From contig NZ_VTHK01000009.1 in assembly GCF_009765355.1 (NCBI RefSeq), positions 186,001 through 250,000 of the forward strand: DNA of 64,000 nt. Direction: 5' to 3'. Each line of letters starts with the position of its first letter. Position 1 is the first letter of the stretch. This DNA comes from Amycolatopsis anabasis (lineage in GTDB: Bacteria; Actinomycetota; Actinomycetes; Mycobacteriales; Pseudonocardiaceae). Shown here in pieces: positions 23,074-31,551 of the stretch. The notes under the pieces are model-generated. The model was given only the letters and a program-made list of their open reading frames with translations, was not told the DNA's origin and made no database searches. The translations under genes were made by a program, and so were the position numbers.

Positions 23074-23499
23074 TCACGATCCGTGTTTTTTTATTTCGCC
23101 CGACGTGAGCAGAACGCCCCCGGCTGCGGCGAGTATCGTCACCAGCAGCCATGCGAGCTGCCACAACGTGAGTTCCCCGTTGACTCCGGCGATAACCTGC
23201 GCGCCCCCACTGAACGCGACAAATGCCACGGCCCGCGCTGACTGCCCCGATACATACCTGCGAGCGCGGGGAATTTTTCTTGTACGACCTCGTGCCTTCA
23301 CAGTTTTACGGCTCGCGGACCGGCTCTTTTTCCTATCGGCTGTAGCCAGCAGCCACGTCCCGGCACCCATCGTGAGCGTCACGAACAACACAGAGGCGGT
23401 CACCGCCACAGGGTCCTCGATCTTATCCGCCACAACGGCGGCACCAGCGGAACACGCCGTTGCAGTGACGGCCAACGCGCGGCGGGATCGAGACTTCAC
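23074..23499 (-). CDS. leftward membrane protein inside the capsid module
   Basis: About 141 residues from GTG 23499 (KSRSRRALAVTATACS); the frame is open much further upstream, but that is the shadow of the scaffold gene. Four hydrophobic segments: 'ALAVTATACSAGAAVVA', 'AVTASVLFVTLTMGAGTWLL', 'AVAFVAFSGGAQVIAGV' and 'LAWLLVTILAAAGGVLLTS', with a basic loop (KKSRSASRKTVKARGRTRK). It opposes all neighbouring structural genes, so it is likely an accessory lysogenic (moron) gene, perhaps for superinfection exclusion. Start and function uncertain. Confidence 0.6.
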   Translation of the reverse strand: MKSRSRRALAVTATACSAGAAVVADKIEDPVAVTASVLFVTLTMGAGTWLLATADRKKSRSASRKTVKARGRTRKIPRARRYVSGQSARAVAFVAFSGGAQVIAGVNGELTLWQLAWLLVTILAAAGGVLLTSGEIKKHGS

Positions 23500-23556
23500 G
23501 CGGCCATCGTTCCAGCCTCCTTTCCGCCTTTCATCACACGATCGGAGCACATATCG

Positions 23557-24222
23557 ATGAGCAGTAGCTTTGTTAAGCCTGCAGCAATCGGCCCAGCCGC
23601 CCCGACAACCTCGGAACCAGCCGCCCTGGCGACCGAAACCGGACAGGCCGATCCGGCAGGGCAGGCCGAGCCCGATCCGGCCAACTCCGTGGATTACAGA
23701 GCCTTGTACGAACAGGTACAGGCCAAGCTCACCAAGACCGAACAGGCGGCCCGAGGCCACAAGAAGAAGGCCGCGCGCCTGGATGAGATCGAGGCCGCCC
23801 AGCAGACCGACACCGAGAAAGCCGCCCGGCGCGCGGAGACTGCGGAGAAGCAGCTGGCCGCGTTCCGGCGGAAGGCGGTCGAGGCGGAGATCCGGGCCGC
23901 CGCGACCGGGTGGGCCGACCCGAGCGACGCACCCCGCTACCTCGACGACCGGGACCGCTATCTCGGCGAGGACGGCGAGATCGACACCGCCGCCATCGCG
24001 GCGGACCTGGCCGCGGTGCTGCTCGCCCGGCCGCACCTTGCCCGCGACCGCGAGCAGTCCGGTCCTCGCCGGCCTGCGCCGGATCCGTCGCAGGGGCAGC
24101 GCCAGTCCGGCCCGGCGAGTCTGGACGTCCAGATCGCCGATGCGGAGAAGCGCGGCAACTGGATGGCCGCCATCGCCTTGAAAAACCAGCGGCTCGCCGA
24201 GCAAGCCGCCCAGCAGCGCTAG
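23557..24222 (+). CDS. capsid scaffolding protein
   Basis: 221 residues. Disordered Ala/Pro-rich N-terminus, then a long charged coiled coil (YEQVQAKLTKTEQAARGHKK, DTEKAARRAETAEKQLAAFR), then 'YLDDRDRYLGEDGEIDTAAI' and a helical C-terminus. This is the usual form of scaffold proteins placed directly before the major capsid gene. It assembles the procapsid and is lost on maturation. Confidence 0.82.
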   Translation: MSSSFVKPAAIGPAAPTTSEPAALATETGQADPAGQAEPDPANSVDYRALYEQVQAKLTKTEQAARGHKKKAARLDEIEAAQQTDTEKAARRAETAEKQLAAFRRKAVEAEIRAAATGWADPSDAPRYLDDRDRYLGEDGEIDTAAIAADLAAVLLARPHLARDREQSGPRRPAPDPSQGQRQSGPASLDVQIADAEKRGNWMAAIALKNQRLAEQAAQQR

Positions 24223-24262
24223 ACACGCGCTCCACTTCCCCCGAGATCCTGGGGAGGCATTG

Positions 24263-25258
24263 ATGCCTGGTGTGGCCGCGATTGCCAACACCTACAACAG
24301 TCCCAACTTCGTGGGCGAGCTGTTCGCCCTCACTCCGACCGATACCCCGTTCCTGTCCGCGATCGGCGGGCTGACCGGTGGCAAGCGCGCGACCGGCACC
24401 GTGCACACGTGGCAGGTCTACGACCTGCGCCCGGCCGACCCGAACCGGCAGCGCGCGGAAGGGGCGGACGCTCCGGCCGCCGAATCTCGGGTTCGTGGCC
24501 AGGACCGGAACGTCCTGGAGATCCACCAGGAAACCATCGGCCTGACCTACACCCGCCAGGCCGCCCAGCAGATGACCGCCGGGACCGGCTCGCCGAACCC
24601 GAACGCTGCGGGCATCGTCGGGACGAACCCGATCACCAACGAGATGGACTGGCAGACCCAGCAGGCGCTCGTGCAGATCGCCCGCGACACCGAAGCCTCG
24701 TTCATCTCCGGCACGTTCCAGGAACCCACCGACAACTCGAAGGTGCGCAAGACGCGCGGCATTCTGGAGGCGACCAAGACCAACGTCGTCACCAACGCCA
24801 CGCCGAAGCCGCTCACCGAGGCCATGGTCTTGGACCTTCTGCAGGCGGTGTGGACCTCCGGCGGTATCCAGGTCTCGGAAACCGCTGTGCTGATGTGCAA
24901 TGCCTGGCAGAAACGGCAGCTCACGAACGAGTTCGTCACGAAGAAGAACTACCGCGAGCAGACCCGCAACCTCGCCGGGGTGAACGTCACCCAGATCGAA
25001 ACCGACTTCGGGATCCTGTCGGTGATGCTCAACCGGCACATGCCGCTGGACGTGGTCGAGGTCGTCTCGGCCGACCAGTGCGCCCCGGTGCTGCTGGAAG
25101 TGCCCGCGAAAGGGTTCTTGTTCTCGGAGCCGCTGGCCAAGACCGGCGCGACCGACCGCGCGCAGATCTACGGCGAGATCGGTCTGGAGTACGGGCCGGA
25201 GAACGCGCACGGCAAGATCACCGGCCTCACCACTGGCCCGGCGGGCGGTGGCGCGTGA
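24263..25258 (+). CDS. major capsid protein (SU10/DUF5309-like)
   Basis: 331 residues from ATG 24263, with GGGGAGG six bases upstream. The start 'MPGVAAIANTYNSPNFVGEL' and 'TPTDTPFLSAIGGLTGGKR' are typical of SU10-type capsid proteins of the HK97 fold. The remaining sequence (EIHQETIGLTYTRQAAQQM; HMPLDVVEVVSADQCAPVLL) fits the A- and P-domains. Position right after the scaffold confirms the call. The stop overlaps the next GTG. Confidence 0.88.
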   Translation: MPGVAAIANTYNSPNFVGELFALTPTDTPFLSAIGGLTGGKRATGTVHTWQVYDLRPADPNRQRAEGADAPAAESRVRGQDRNVLEIHQETIGLTYTRQAAQQMTAGTGSPNPNAAGIVGTNPITNEMDWQTQQALVQIARDTEASFISGTFQEPTDNSKVRKTRGILEATKTNVVTNATPKPLTEAMVLDLLQAVWTSGGIQVSETAVLMCNAWQKRQLTNEFVTKKNYREQTRNLAGVNVTQIETDFGILSVMLNRHMPLDVVEVVSADQCAPVLLEVPAKGFLFSEPLAKTGATDRAQIYGEIGLEYGPENAHGKITGLTTGPAGGGA

Positions 25259-25458
25259 AGTTCACCAGTACCCGCTACCCGCACCTCGTCGTGCACGACC
25301 TCGGTGTGGTCTTCCGCGACGGCGAAGCCGACGTGACGGACAAGGCCGTGATCGAGGCGTTGAAGCGGCTGCCGTCCGATCTCGGCGTGCGTGCTGCTGG
25401 TGGGCGACCGTCCAAGGACACCAGCGGCGACGGCCCAGCCGCCGAGCCTTCGGCCTGA
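25255..25458 (+). CDS. small head protein, 67 aa
   Basis: GTG 25255 overlaps the capsid stop. 'FTSTRYPHLVVHDLGVVFRD' followed by 'DKAVIEALKRLPSDLGV' and a disordered tail. Short proteins with this beginning commonly follow actinophage capsid genes and may decorate or stabilise the head. No named function. Confidence 0.7.
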   Translation: MKFTSTRYPHLVVHDLGVVFRDGEADVTDKAVIEALKRLPSDLGVRAAGGRPSKDTSGDGPAAEPSA

Positions 25459-25481
25459 CCGCCGAGTCCAGCGGTGCGGGG

Positions 25482-25853
25482 GTGAGTGCCCTGTCCGCCC
25501 TCGCACCGCTTGCCACCGTGGCCGATGTCCAGGCCCGTACCGATGAGGCACTGAGTACCGAGCAGCAGGCGCGGGTGGCGGTGCTGATCGCGGACGCCTC
25601 GGCGATCATCCGCCACGACGTTCCGAACATGCCGGAACCGCCGCCGGACACGGCGGTCGGGGTGGTCTGCACGGCGGTGTTGCGGGCGCTGGCGTCTCCG
25701 GCGGATGGCAACGCTTCCGAGACGGTGGGCGGGCACTCACGCACCGCCGCGCACGCCGGAGGCGGGCTCTACCTCACCGATGACGAACTGGACCGGCTGC
25801 GGCCTCCGGTGCCGCCGCCGCGCGCTGCGTTCTCGATCTGGACGGTGCGGTGA
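25482..25853 (+). CDS. head-tail connector (Gp15/Gp19-like adaptor)
   Basis: 123 residues from GTG 25482 after GCGGGGG. The N-terminal 'LAPLATVADVQARTDEALST' and 'ARVAVLIADASAIIRHDVP' form the helical adaptor fold that sits below the portal. The C-terminus 'YLTDDELDRLRPPVPP' is common to this family. Overlap-free but tightly spaced between head and neck genes. Confidence 0.75.
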   Translation: MSALSALAPLATVADVQARTDEALSTEQQARVAVLIADASAIIRHDVPNMPEPPPDTAVGVVCTAVLRALASPADGNASETVGGHSRTAAHAGGGLYLTDDELDRLRPPVPPPRAAFSIWTVR

Positions 25854-25859
25854 TGCCTC

Positions 25860-26189
25860 GTGCAGCATCCACACCGCCTCACGGTGATCACCCCCTTGTT
25901 GGTGGTCGACGAGTACGACAACCCCGCACCGGCCCGCGACTACGGACCGGCCGCTCCCCGCCGCGCGATCCGGGGCCTGATGCAACCCGGCGGCTCGACC
26001 GAACCGGCCGCACCACATCGGCAACCAGTTGTCACCTCCTGGCGGCTGTTCACCACGGCGGCGGTCACCGCAAGGGAACGGATCGTGTGGCAGGGCCGAA
26101 CGTTCGAGATCACTGGGGAACCGGCGCGGTGGTCCCCGCGGTTTGGCCACGTCCACTACGAGGCCGTCTTAACGCATGTGGAGGGCTGA
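25860..26189 (+). CDS. head-tail joining/stopper protein
   Basis: 109 residues from GTG 25860. Mainly beta: 'RLTVITPLLVVDEYDNPAPA', 'VVTSWRLFTTAAVTARERIV' and 'TFEITGEPARWSPRFGHVHY' correspond to the small beta-barrel of stopper proteins, which close the head-tail channel. Four bases separate its stop from the next ATG. Confidence 0.7.
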   Translation: MQHPHRLTVITPLLVVDEYDNPAPARDYGPAAPRRAIRGLMQPGGSTEPAAPHRQPVVTSWRLFTTAAVTARERIVWQGRTFEITGEPARWSPRFGHVHYEAVLTHVEG

Positions 26190-26192
26190 TCG

Positions 26193-26513
26193 ATGGCAGC
26201 GCTGGAACGGGTCACCCTGGACCGTGCCGGGGTCGCGGAGATCCTGAAATCCGCCGAGTTCGACGCGATCATTCGGGAGCTGGCCAAGAAAGTGGGCGAG
26301 ATCGCCCGCTCCGGTGGGCATCGGGTGACCTCCGGCGAGCCGTTGCCCATCGACGTCTACTCGGACCCTAACCGCGACCGTGCCGGGTGGACCGTCGCGA
26401 TTCGCCACCCCGCTGGGGTCGGCATGGAAGCCCGCTACGGCGTGCTCGCGCGGGCCGCTGGAAGCTCCGGCCTGGAGGTCAACGGCGGCGCGCAACCGGG
26501 TGACGAGACATGA
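26193..26513 (+). CDS. neck/tail completion protein (HK97 gp10-like)
   Basis: 106 residues. N-terminal helix 'GVAEILKSAEFDAIIRELAK', then a beta part 'PIDVYSDPNRDRAGWTVAIR' and 'HPAGVGMEARYGVLARAAG', the typical gp10 arrangement with the final helix near the C-terminus. Its stop overlaps the next ATG by four bases. Confidence 0.7.
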   Translation: MAALERVTLDRAGVAEILKSAEFDAIIRELAKKVGEIARSGGHRVTSGEPLPIDVYSDPNRDRAGWTVAIRHPAGVGMEARYGVLARAAGSSGLEVNGGAQPGDET

Positions 26514-26920
26514 TCGCCCGGCCACCGGCCCCGCTCGACGTCACCGAGCTGGTGGTCCGCCGCCTGCGCACCCAGCTCGCCGGGCAGGCCGCCGAGGGAG
26601 TCAAGGTCTCCACGGAAACCGGGGACGGCCCGGACGGCGGGCCGCCGTCGCTGCCGTGGCTCCTGGTCGCCGAGGACGTCCACACCTGGGACTGGCCCGC
26701 CGTGCAACGGGCGGTGATCCGGTTGACCTGCTGGCACCGCACCCCCTACACGTCCAAGGCTCTGGTCGGGCTCGCGCTCGGGCTGCTCTGCGCCCCGCCC
26801 GAACCCGGCTCGATCCTGTGGGCGCATCCCGTGTCCGCTCCGATCGCGGGGATCGACCCGCACACCAGCGCCCCGCTGGCGACGGCTTCGGCCGCCGTGT
26901 ATGCGCGCACCCCCTCCTGA
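26510..26920 (+). CDS. tail terminator-like protein
   Basis: 136 residues, ATG overlapping the previous stop. Begins with 'DVTELVVRRLRTQLAGQAAE', a beta strand 'LPWLLVAEDVHTWDWPAVQR' and 'IRLTCWHRTPYTSKALVGLA', as in proteins that cap the tail tube below the neck. Position between neck and tube genes supports the call. Confidence 0.65.
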   Translation: MIARPPAPLDVTELVVRRLRTQLAGQAAEGVKVSTETGDGPDGGPPSLPWLLVAEDVHTWDWPAVQRAVIRLTCWHRTPYTSKALVGLALGLLCAPPEPGSILWAHPVSAPIAGIDPHTSAPLATASAAVYARTPS

Positions 26921-26942
26921 TCACGGGAGAGGTTTCCGTTTC

Positions 26943-27599
26943 ATGGCTGTGAATTCATCGCTCGTGCGGGTCCCCGGTACCGGGGAGCTGTCGCTGGCCC
27001 CGGCAGGCACCGCCGAACCGCCCGACGCCACCACCCCGTTGCCCGCGCCGTGGGGCGGGCTCGGGTTGTCCACTGAGGACGGTGTGACCATGGCGCGCAA
27101 GGTCGAGAAAGAGGGCACGAGCCATTGGCAGCAGCTCACCCCCGCGCGCTACATCTACAAGTCCCACGAACTGACCGTGAAATCGGTTTTCCAGGAAACC
27201 AAGGGAATCGTGCTCGGTGCGTACTTCGGCGGGCTCAAGTTCGCCGAGACCGCGACCGGATCGAAGAAGTACCGGGCCGAGATTTCCAGCGTTCCCAAGG
27301 GTGACGTGCGGGCGTTGTGCGTGGACTGGACGGACTACATCTCCGAGACCGAGATCTACAGTCACCGGCTCTACGTGCCTCGCGCCGAGGTCTCCGAGAC
27401 CGAGGAAGCCCAGCTCTCCCGCACGCAGGAAGCACGCTGGGGGTTGACGTTCTCCGCGCTCGCACCCGAACAGGGCTCCACCATTCTGGCGGTCTGGCTG
27501 ACCAACGACCCGGCCGTGATCCTCTCCGCTCCGGCTACGGCGGCGGGTGTGCCGGACGGGCCAGCGTTGGCTCGTGTCGCCCCGTCGATGGAGAGCTAG
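26943..27599 (+). CDS. major tail (tube) protein
   Basis: 218 residues from ATG 26943. The beta-rich sequence 'STEDGVTMARKVEKEGTSHW' and 'ELTVKSVFQETKGIVLGAYF' is characteristic of actinophage tube subunits, as is 'IYSHRLYVPRAEVSETEEAQ' further on. It polymerises into the tail tube. Followed by the tail chaperone region as expected. Confidence 0.82.
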   Translation: MAVNSSLVRVPGTGELSLAPAGTAEPPDATTPLPAPWGGLGLSTEDGVTMARKVEKEGTSHWQQLTPARYIYKSHELTVKSVFQETKGIVLGAYFGGLKFAETATGSKKYRAEISSVPKGDVRALCVDWTDYISETEIYSHRLYVPRAEVSETEEAQLSRTQEARWGLTFSALAPEQGSTILAVWLTNDPAVILSAPATAAGVPDGPALARVAPSMES

Positions 27600-27613
27600 G
27601 CGCAGGGGCGGCG

Positions 27614-27988
27614 ATGAGTGGCGGATTCTACGAACTCAGCGACTCCAGCGAAGGGATCACGTTTCGGGGCCGGACGCTGGGCGCGCTGTTGCGCAGCGCT
27701 GCCCTGTACTTCCGCCCCGACAACCCGGAAACGTTCCTTCAAGACCAGATCTCCGGCCGAGACGATTACGCGCGACGGCACCACCTCGCCGTGATCCACG
27801 GGCGCGAGTGCGAACGCTTCGCCATGCGACCAGCCGACAAGAACCAAGGAGCAACCCCCGATGAGCAAGACACAGCGCGCGGAGGCGACCGGCCAACCTA
27901 CGGCGAAGGGCGCCGGGCTGGCCGTGATGTGGCGCGGGAAGCGGTTCACGCTCCCGCGCGCCGAGGACTTCCCGCTCGAAGCGCTTGA
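27614..27988 (+). CDS. small tail-region protein overlapping the chaperone gene
   Basis: 124 residues from ATG 27614 after GGGGCGGCG. The first ~80 residues look genuine (YELSDSSEGITFRGRTLGAL, then QDQISGRDDYARRHHLAVIH). The last ~42 overlap the chaperone gene starting at 27861 and have the composition of an out-of-frame tail. Either the overlap is real or a stop was lost. Family not recognised. Confidence 0.5.
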   Translation: MSGGFYELSDSSEGITFRGRTLGALLRSAALYFRPDNPETFLQDQISGRDDYARRHHLAVIHGRECERFAMRPADKNQGATPDEQDTARGGDRPTYGEGRRAGRDVAREAVHAPARRGLPARSA

Positions 27989-28139
27989 GGCCGAGGAGGA
28001 GGGTAAGCACCTCACCGCGCTGAAACTGATTCTCGGCGTCGACCAGTACGCCACCTGGCGAAGCCTGGCCTCGAAAGCCGGGGATGCCGATGAGTTCTCG
28101 GAAACGGTGATGCGGGAGCTGGGGCGGGGAAACCCGTAA
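27861..28139 (+). CDS. tail assembly chaperone, short form (G-like)
   Basis: 92 residues from ATG 27861 with AAGGAG upstream. 'AVMWRGKRFTLPRAEDFPLE' and 'LKLILGVDQYATWRSLASKA' are typical of actinophage chaperones that hold the tape measure during tail assembly. It ends 'GRGNP' and the stop TAA at 28137 comes directly after a slip site, so a fraction of ribosomes should continue into the downstream frame to make the long form. Confidence 0.78.
   Translation: MSKTQRAEATGQPTAKGAGLAVMWRGKRFTLPRAEDFPLEALEAEEEGKHLTALKLILGVDQYATWRSLASKAGDADEFSETVMRELGRGNP
28127..28133 (+). other. programmed -1 frameshift site GGGAAAC
   Basis: The heptamer G GGA AAC stands in the zero frame of the chaperone gene, two codons before its stop. 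A -1 slip gives GGG AAA, then continues in the downstream frame, which is open from 28094 to 28543. The frame, heptamer type and location match the conserved G/GT frameshift of long-tailed phages. Confidence 0.8.
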
Positions 28140-28207
28140 CGGTCGCCCTGCTGCTAGCAGACGGGGCGACCGCGGAAGCTCTCGAAACCGATTTCCTCCG
28201 GCACGGC

Positions 28208-28543
28208 GTGGACCTGCTCGACCTCTACCGGGGCCGCCTGTCGTATCGGCGGGTCTGCGCCCTGGTGACGCACCTGCCCGACGACGCGGCAGTGTGGCGG
28301 CTGCTCGCCGGCGGGGTGCGGACACGGTCCGAGTTACTGCTGGCGGCAGTCGAACGCCGGGTCACCGCGCTGTGGGCGACCGTGGCCGCGGCACTGGGAC
28401 AGGACGTCACCGATGCCCAGTTGGCCAGCCCGCTCGACGCCTGGGACGGCCAACTCGTACCGGAACGGGAAGCACCGACCGAGCAGGCCGAACCGGAAGT
28501 GAAGTCCCTGCGCGAAATCGCGCTGTGGATGCGTAACGTCTGA
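28208..28543 (+). CDS. tail assembly chaperone, T domain (made by frameshift)
   Basis: The frame is open from 28094, but the first possible independent start is GTG 28208, and the more likely product is the fusion made at 28127-28133. The sequence 'GVDLLDLYRGRLSYRRVCAL', 'DDAAVWRLLAGGVRTRSELL' and the C-terminal 'VKSLREIALWMRNV' are typical of the GT extension that contacts the tube or tape measure. There is no good ribosome site before 28208, which again supports the frameshift. Confidence 0.75.
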   Translation: MDLLDLYRGRLSYRRVCALVTHLPDDAAVWRLLAGGVRTRSELLLAAVERRVTALWATVAAALGQDVTDAQLASPLDAWDGQLVPEREAPTEQAEPEVKSLREIALWMRNV

Positions 28544-28568
28544 CCGAGACCGTGAGTGGTGATCGCCC

Positions 28569-30527
28569 GTGACCTCGGTCGCCCACGCCTACCTCAAAAT
28601 CATTCCCAGCCTGCAGGGCCTCGGCCGCCACCTGCGGGATCAGGTGCGCCAAGCCGAGGGCGAAGCCCCGAAAGTCAGCCTCGCGGCGGACCTGAAAACG
28701 GCGCTGCTGAAAGAGCAGCTCCGAGCCGCCGCGCGTGAGGGCGATCAGACGGCGGTGCGGCTGCTGGCCGAGCTGGACGCGACCCCGGCGGAAACCCGGT
28801 TTGAGCGGTTGCTGCGGCGGTTGTCCGGGCGATCGGTGTCGGTTCGGGTCGACGCGGACCGGTCCCTTGGCTCGGCGGTGAGCGGTCTGGGCTCTCTGCT
28901 GGGCGGACTCGGTGTCGGTGCCGCCCGGCTGGCCAGCTTCACCGCCACCGTGGGTGGGGCGCTGTCCACGCTCAGCGGCCTGGGCAGCATGGCCGTGTCT
29001 GCGTCCGGGGCGCTACTGCTGCTTCCGGCCGCCGGGGTGGCGGCGGGGGCGGCGATCGGCACGCTGAAGCTTGGCCTGTCCGGGTTCTCCGACGCGCTGA
29101 AGGAGGACGACCCGACGAAGTATGCCGAGGCGGTGGGGAAGTTCCCGCCCTCGATGGCCTCCGCCGCGAACGCCATCCGCGGCCTGCGCCCCGAGTTCGC
29201 AGGTCTGCGGGCGCAGGTGCAGCAGCGGCTGTTCGCCGGGATGGCGGGCGAGATCGACGCCCTGGCGGGCCGGTATCTGCCGGTGCTGCGGGCCGGGCTC
29301 GGGCAGATGGCGGGCAGCCTCAACCAAGGAGCCCGCGGCTTCACCGCGTTCGCCCGTGAAGGCCGCACCGTGGGCGATCTGCGCACGATCCTGGACAACT
29401 CCTCGACCGCGACCGGCCGCCTCGCCCAAGCGGTACGGCCGCTGCTCCAGGTCGTGCGTGATCTAGCCGCCGTAGGCTCGGGATTCCTGCCAGGCTTCGC
29501 CTCCGGGCTCGCGGGTGCGGCGCAACGGCTGGCCGAGTTCGTATCCCGCGCCCGCGAAACCGGGCAACTCCGGACCTGGATGCAGAACGGCATCAACACC
29601 GTCCGCGAGATCTTCACCATCCTCGGCGATGTTCTGGCGATCATCGGGAGCGTGTTCTCCGCGCTCCGGGAAGGCGGTGCGGGCGTGGGCGGGTTTCTGG
29701 GCCCGGCGATCGCCACGATCAAGGAGTTCGTACAGTCCGCCGACGGCCGCGAGGTGTTCCGCACCCTGGGCGAGGCGATCTCCCGCGTGAGTGCGGTCGT
29801 GTCCCGCGTGCTCAAGGTCGCGCTCGAGCAACTCGGCCCGCTGGTCCCACCCTTGGCGGACGCGTTCGCCAAGTTGGTCGAGCAGGCCGGACCGTTGCTG
29901 GAGTCCGCGATCCGGATCGGCGGCGGCCTGCTGGCCGGGCTGGTCCGATTCATCTCCGACAACATCGACTGGCTCGGCCCGCTCGCGATCGCGATCGGCG
30001 CCGTGACGGCCGCGCAGTGGGCCTGGAACGTCGCGATGGACGCCAACCCGATCGGCGCGGCGATCCTCGCGATCGGCGCGATCATCGCCCTCGCCCAGTT
30101 GATCATCGACAACTGGGGGCCGATCACCGACTTCTTCAAAGACGTGGCGATCGGGATCGAGGTCCGATGGAACTCGTTCCGCGACTTCTGGGTCGACCTG
30201 TGGAACACCGTGTGGAAATGGGCCTCCGACCGGATCACCGACCTGTCGAACTATGTCAACGGCCGGGTCTTGGACATCATCTCGGCGTTCAACTGGCTCG
30301 GCGAACTCCCGGGCCGAGTGGGCACCTGGTTCGAGGAAGTCCGGCTAGCGATCGTGCTGCGCCTCAACGACGCCGTCGAATGGGTGCGCAGCCTGCCGGG
30401 CCGGATCCGGGACGCGCTCGGGAACATGCGCCTGGTCCTGCTCGACGCCGGAGCCGACCTCATGCGCGGCCTGATCGACGGCATCACCTTCGGATTCGAC
30501 TGGGTCAAGGAAAACTCGCCGAGCTGA
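28569..30527 (+). CDS. tape measure protein (frame interrupted near its C-terminus)
   Basis: 652 residues in the main frame: N-terminal helices 'LKIIPSLQGLGRHLRDQVRQ', glycine-rich membrane-like segments (~105-170), long helical rod, and a hydrophobic part (WLGPLAIAIGAVTAAQWAWN, ANPIGAAILAIGAIIALAQL). It sets tail length and helps DNA pass into the host. The frame stops at 30527 inside 'FDWVKENSPS', while the expected C-terminal domain continues in the -1 frame. The whole protein should be about 780 residues. Confidence 0.85.
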   Translation: MTSVAHAYLKIIPSLQGLGRHLRDQVRQAEGEAPKVSLAADLKTALLKEQLRAAAREGDQTAVRLLAELDATPAETRFERLLRRLSGRSVSVRVDADRSLGSAVSGLGSLLGGLGVGAARLASFTATVGGALSTLSGLGSMAVSASGALLLLPAAGVAAGAAIGTLKLGLSGFSDALKEDDPTKYAEAVGKFPPSMASAANAIRGLRPEFAGLRAQVQQRLFAGMAGEIDALAGRYLPVLRAGLGQMAGSLNQGARGFTAFAREGRTVGDLRTILDNSSTATGRLAQAVRPLLQVVRDLAAVGSGFLPGFASGLAGAAQRLAEFVSRARETGQLRTWMQNGINTVREIFTILGDVLAIIGSVFSALREGGAGVGGFLGPAIATIKEFVQSADGREVFRTLGEAISRVSAVVSRVLKVALEQLGPLVPPLADAFAKLVEQAGPLLESAIRIGGGLLAGLVRFISDNIDWLGPLAIAIGAVTAAQWAWNVAMDANPIGAAILAIGAIIALAQLIIDNWGPITDFFKDVAIGIEVRWNSFRDFWVDLWNTVWKWASDRITDLSNYVNGRVLDIISAFNWLGELPGRVGTWFEEVRLAIVLRLNDAVEWVRSLPGRIRDALGNMRLVLLDAGADLMRGLIDGITFGFDWVKENSPS

Positions 30528-30892
30528 CCGGCTGGATCGGCCAATGGAAAGGCCCACCCGCCCGCGACCGCGTCCTGCTGACCGGCAACGGCCGGTTGAT
30601 CATGAGTGGCCTGCTCGACGGCCTCCAGTCCGGCGAACCCGCCATCCGCGACTACCTGACCGCGCTCACCACCACACTGCCGCAGACCGTAAACAGCACG
30701 GGCGGAGGTGTGTCCGATGTGGACATCAGCCCGCGACGGTCGGCCCTCGCGGCGGGCGGCGGTCCCGATGCCTCGGGCGGGGTCACCGTCGTGATCGACG
30801 CCTCCGGCCTGGACCGCCACCTCACCGCCTGGCTCCGGGGCGCGGTACACGCTCAAGGCGGTGGCAACGTCCAATTCGCCTTCGGTCACTAA
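30512..30892 (+). pseudogene. displaced C-terminal part of the tape measure protein
   Basis: Re-reading one A of the run AAAA at 30511-30514 gives 'KLAELTGWIGQWKGPPARDR', then 'LLTGNGRLIMSGLLDGLQSG', the well-known conserved C-terminal block of actinophage tape measures. It has no start of its own. Either a single A was lost in evolution, the sequence has an error, or ribosomes slip at GGAAAAC; the P-site codon would re-pair poorly, so a programmed slip is the least likely. Confidence 0.75.
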
Positions 30893-31020
30893 CCGGGCGG
30901 CTTTCCGTTCGACAACGCGCGACACCCGAACGTCCACGCGCCTGAAACGGTGGAGGTGGTTCTAGCGACTGCGGTGTTAAGGAGGCGGTCACGGAACTGC
31001 CTGGCAAGCAGAGGGGCGAT

Positions 31021-31551
31021 ATGACGCTATACACCGTTGGCGGAGTTGATCTAAGCGATTTCGCAAACTCCTGGCTTCCGTCGCTCGAACGCGATGATGC
31101 GCCTGCGAGGAGCCTTCTCGACCACATCGAGGAAGGGTACGACTACGGCGCACATTTCATGATGGCCAACATCGGGCCACAGGCGGTCGATCCTTCTGCT
31201 GGCAAAGAGGTCTTGCTGTTGTATGCAGTGCTCGCAGTCTTTCAAAACGATGAATTCCCTGGCTGTCGCGAAGGCTGGCAGGGGACGGCAAAGCATCTAG
31301 AGCGTGCCTTCAAACATGCCAAGCGATTGGGTGACAGAGGTCTGGCTAAGACCCTGCTCCGCGAACTGGCGGACCGAAGCAAGCGAGACCGTGCGCCGAT
31401 GTTTGAGGACATGCTGGCGCAATCTATGGGCCATGCCCCTGCGCGAATCGCTGCTCACGATCGAAACATGGCGAACATCTTGTCACGGGATGTGCGCGCC
31501 GCTAAGTTGCTCGACCCATCAGCGTCCGTTGATGACTTTCTGTTGGAGTGA
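31021..31551 (+). CDS. lower-GC accessory gene inserted in the tail module
   Basis: 176 residues from ATG 31021, preceded by AGAGGGGCG. The gene has visibly less GC in third positions than its neighbours, is set off by 128 and 101 bases of spacer, and separates the tape measure from the distal tail gene. Helical protein: 'SDFANSWLPSLERDDAPARS', 'HLERAFKHAKRLGDRGLAKT', 'LARE'-like repeats of charged helices. No family recognised. Such isolated inserts are usually morons acquired horizontally and expressed from their own promoter. Confidence 0.6.
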   Translation: MTLYTVGGVDLSDFANSWLPSLERDDAPARSLLDHIEEGYDYGAHFMMANIGPQAVDPSAGKEVLLLYAVLAVFQNDEFPGCREGWQGTAKHLERAFKHAKRLGDRGLAKTLLRELADRSKRDRAPMFEDMLAQSMGHAPARIAAHDRNMANILSRDVRAAKLLDPSASVDDFLLE

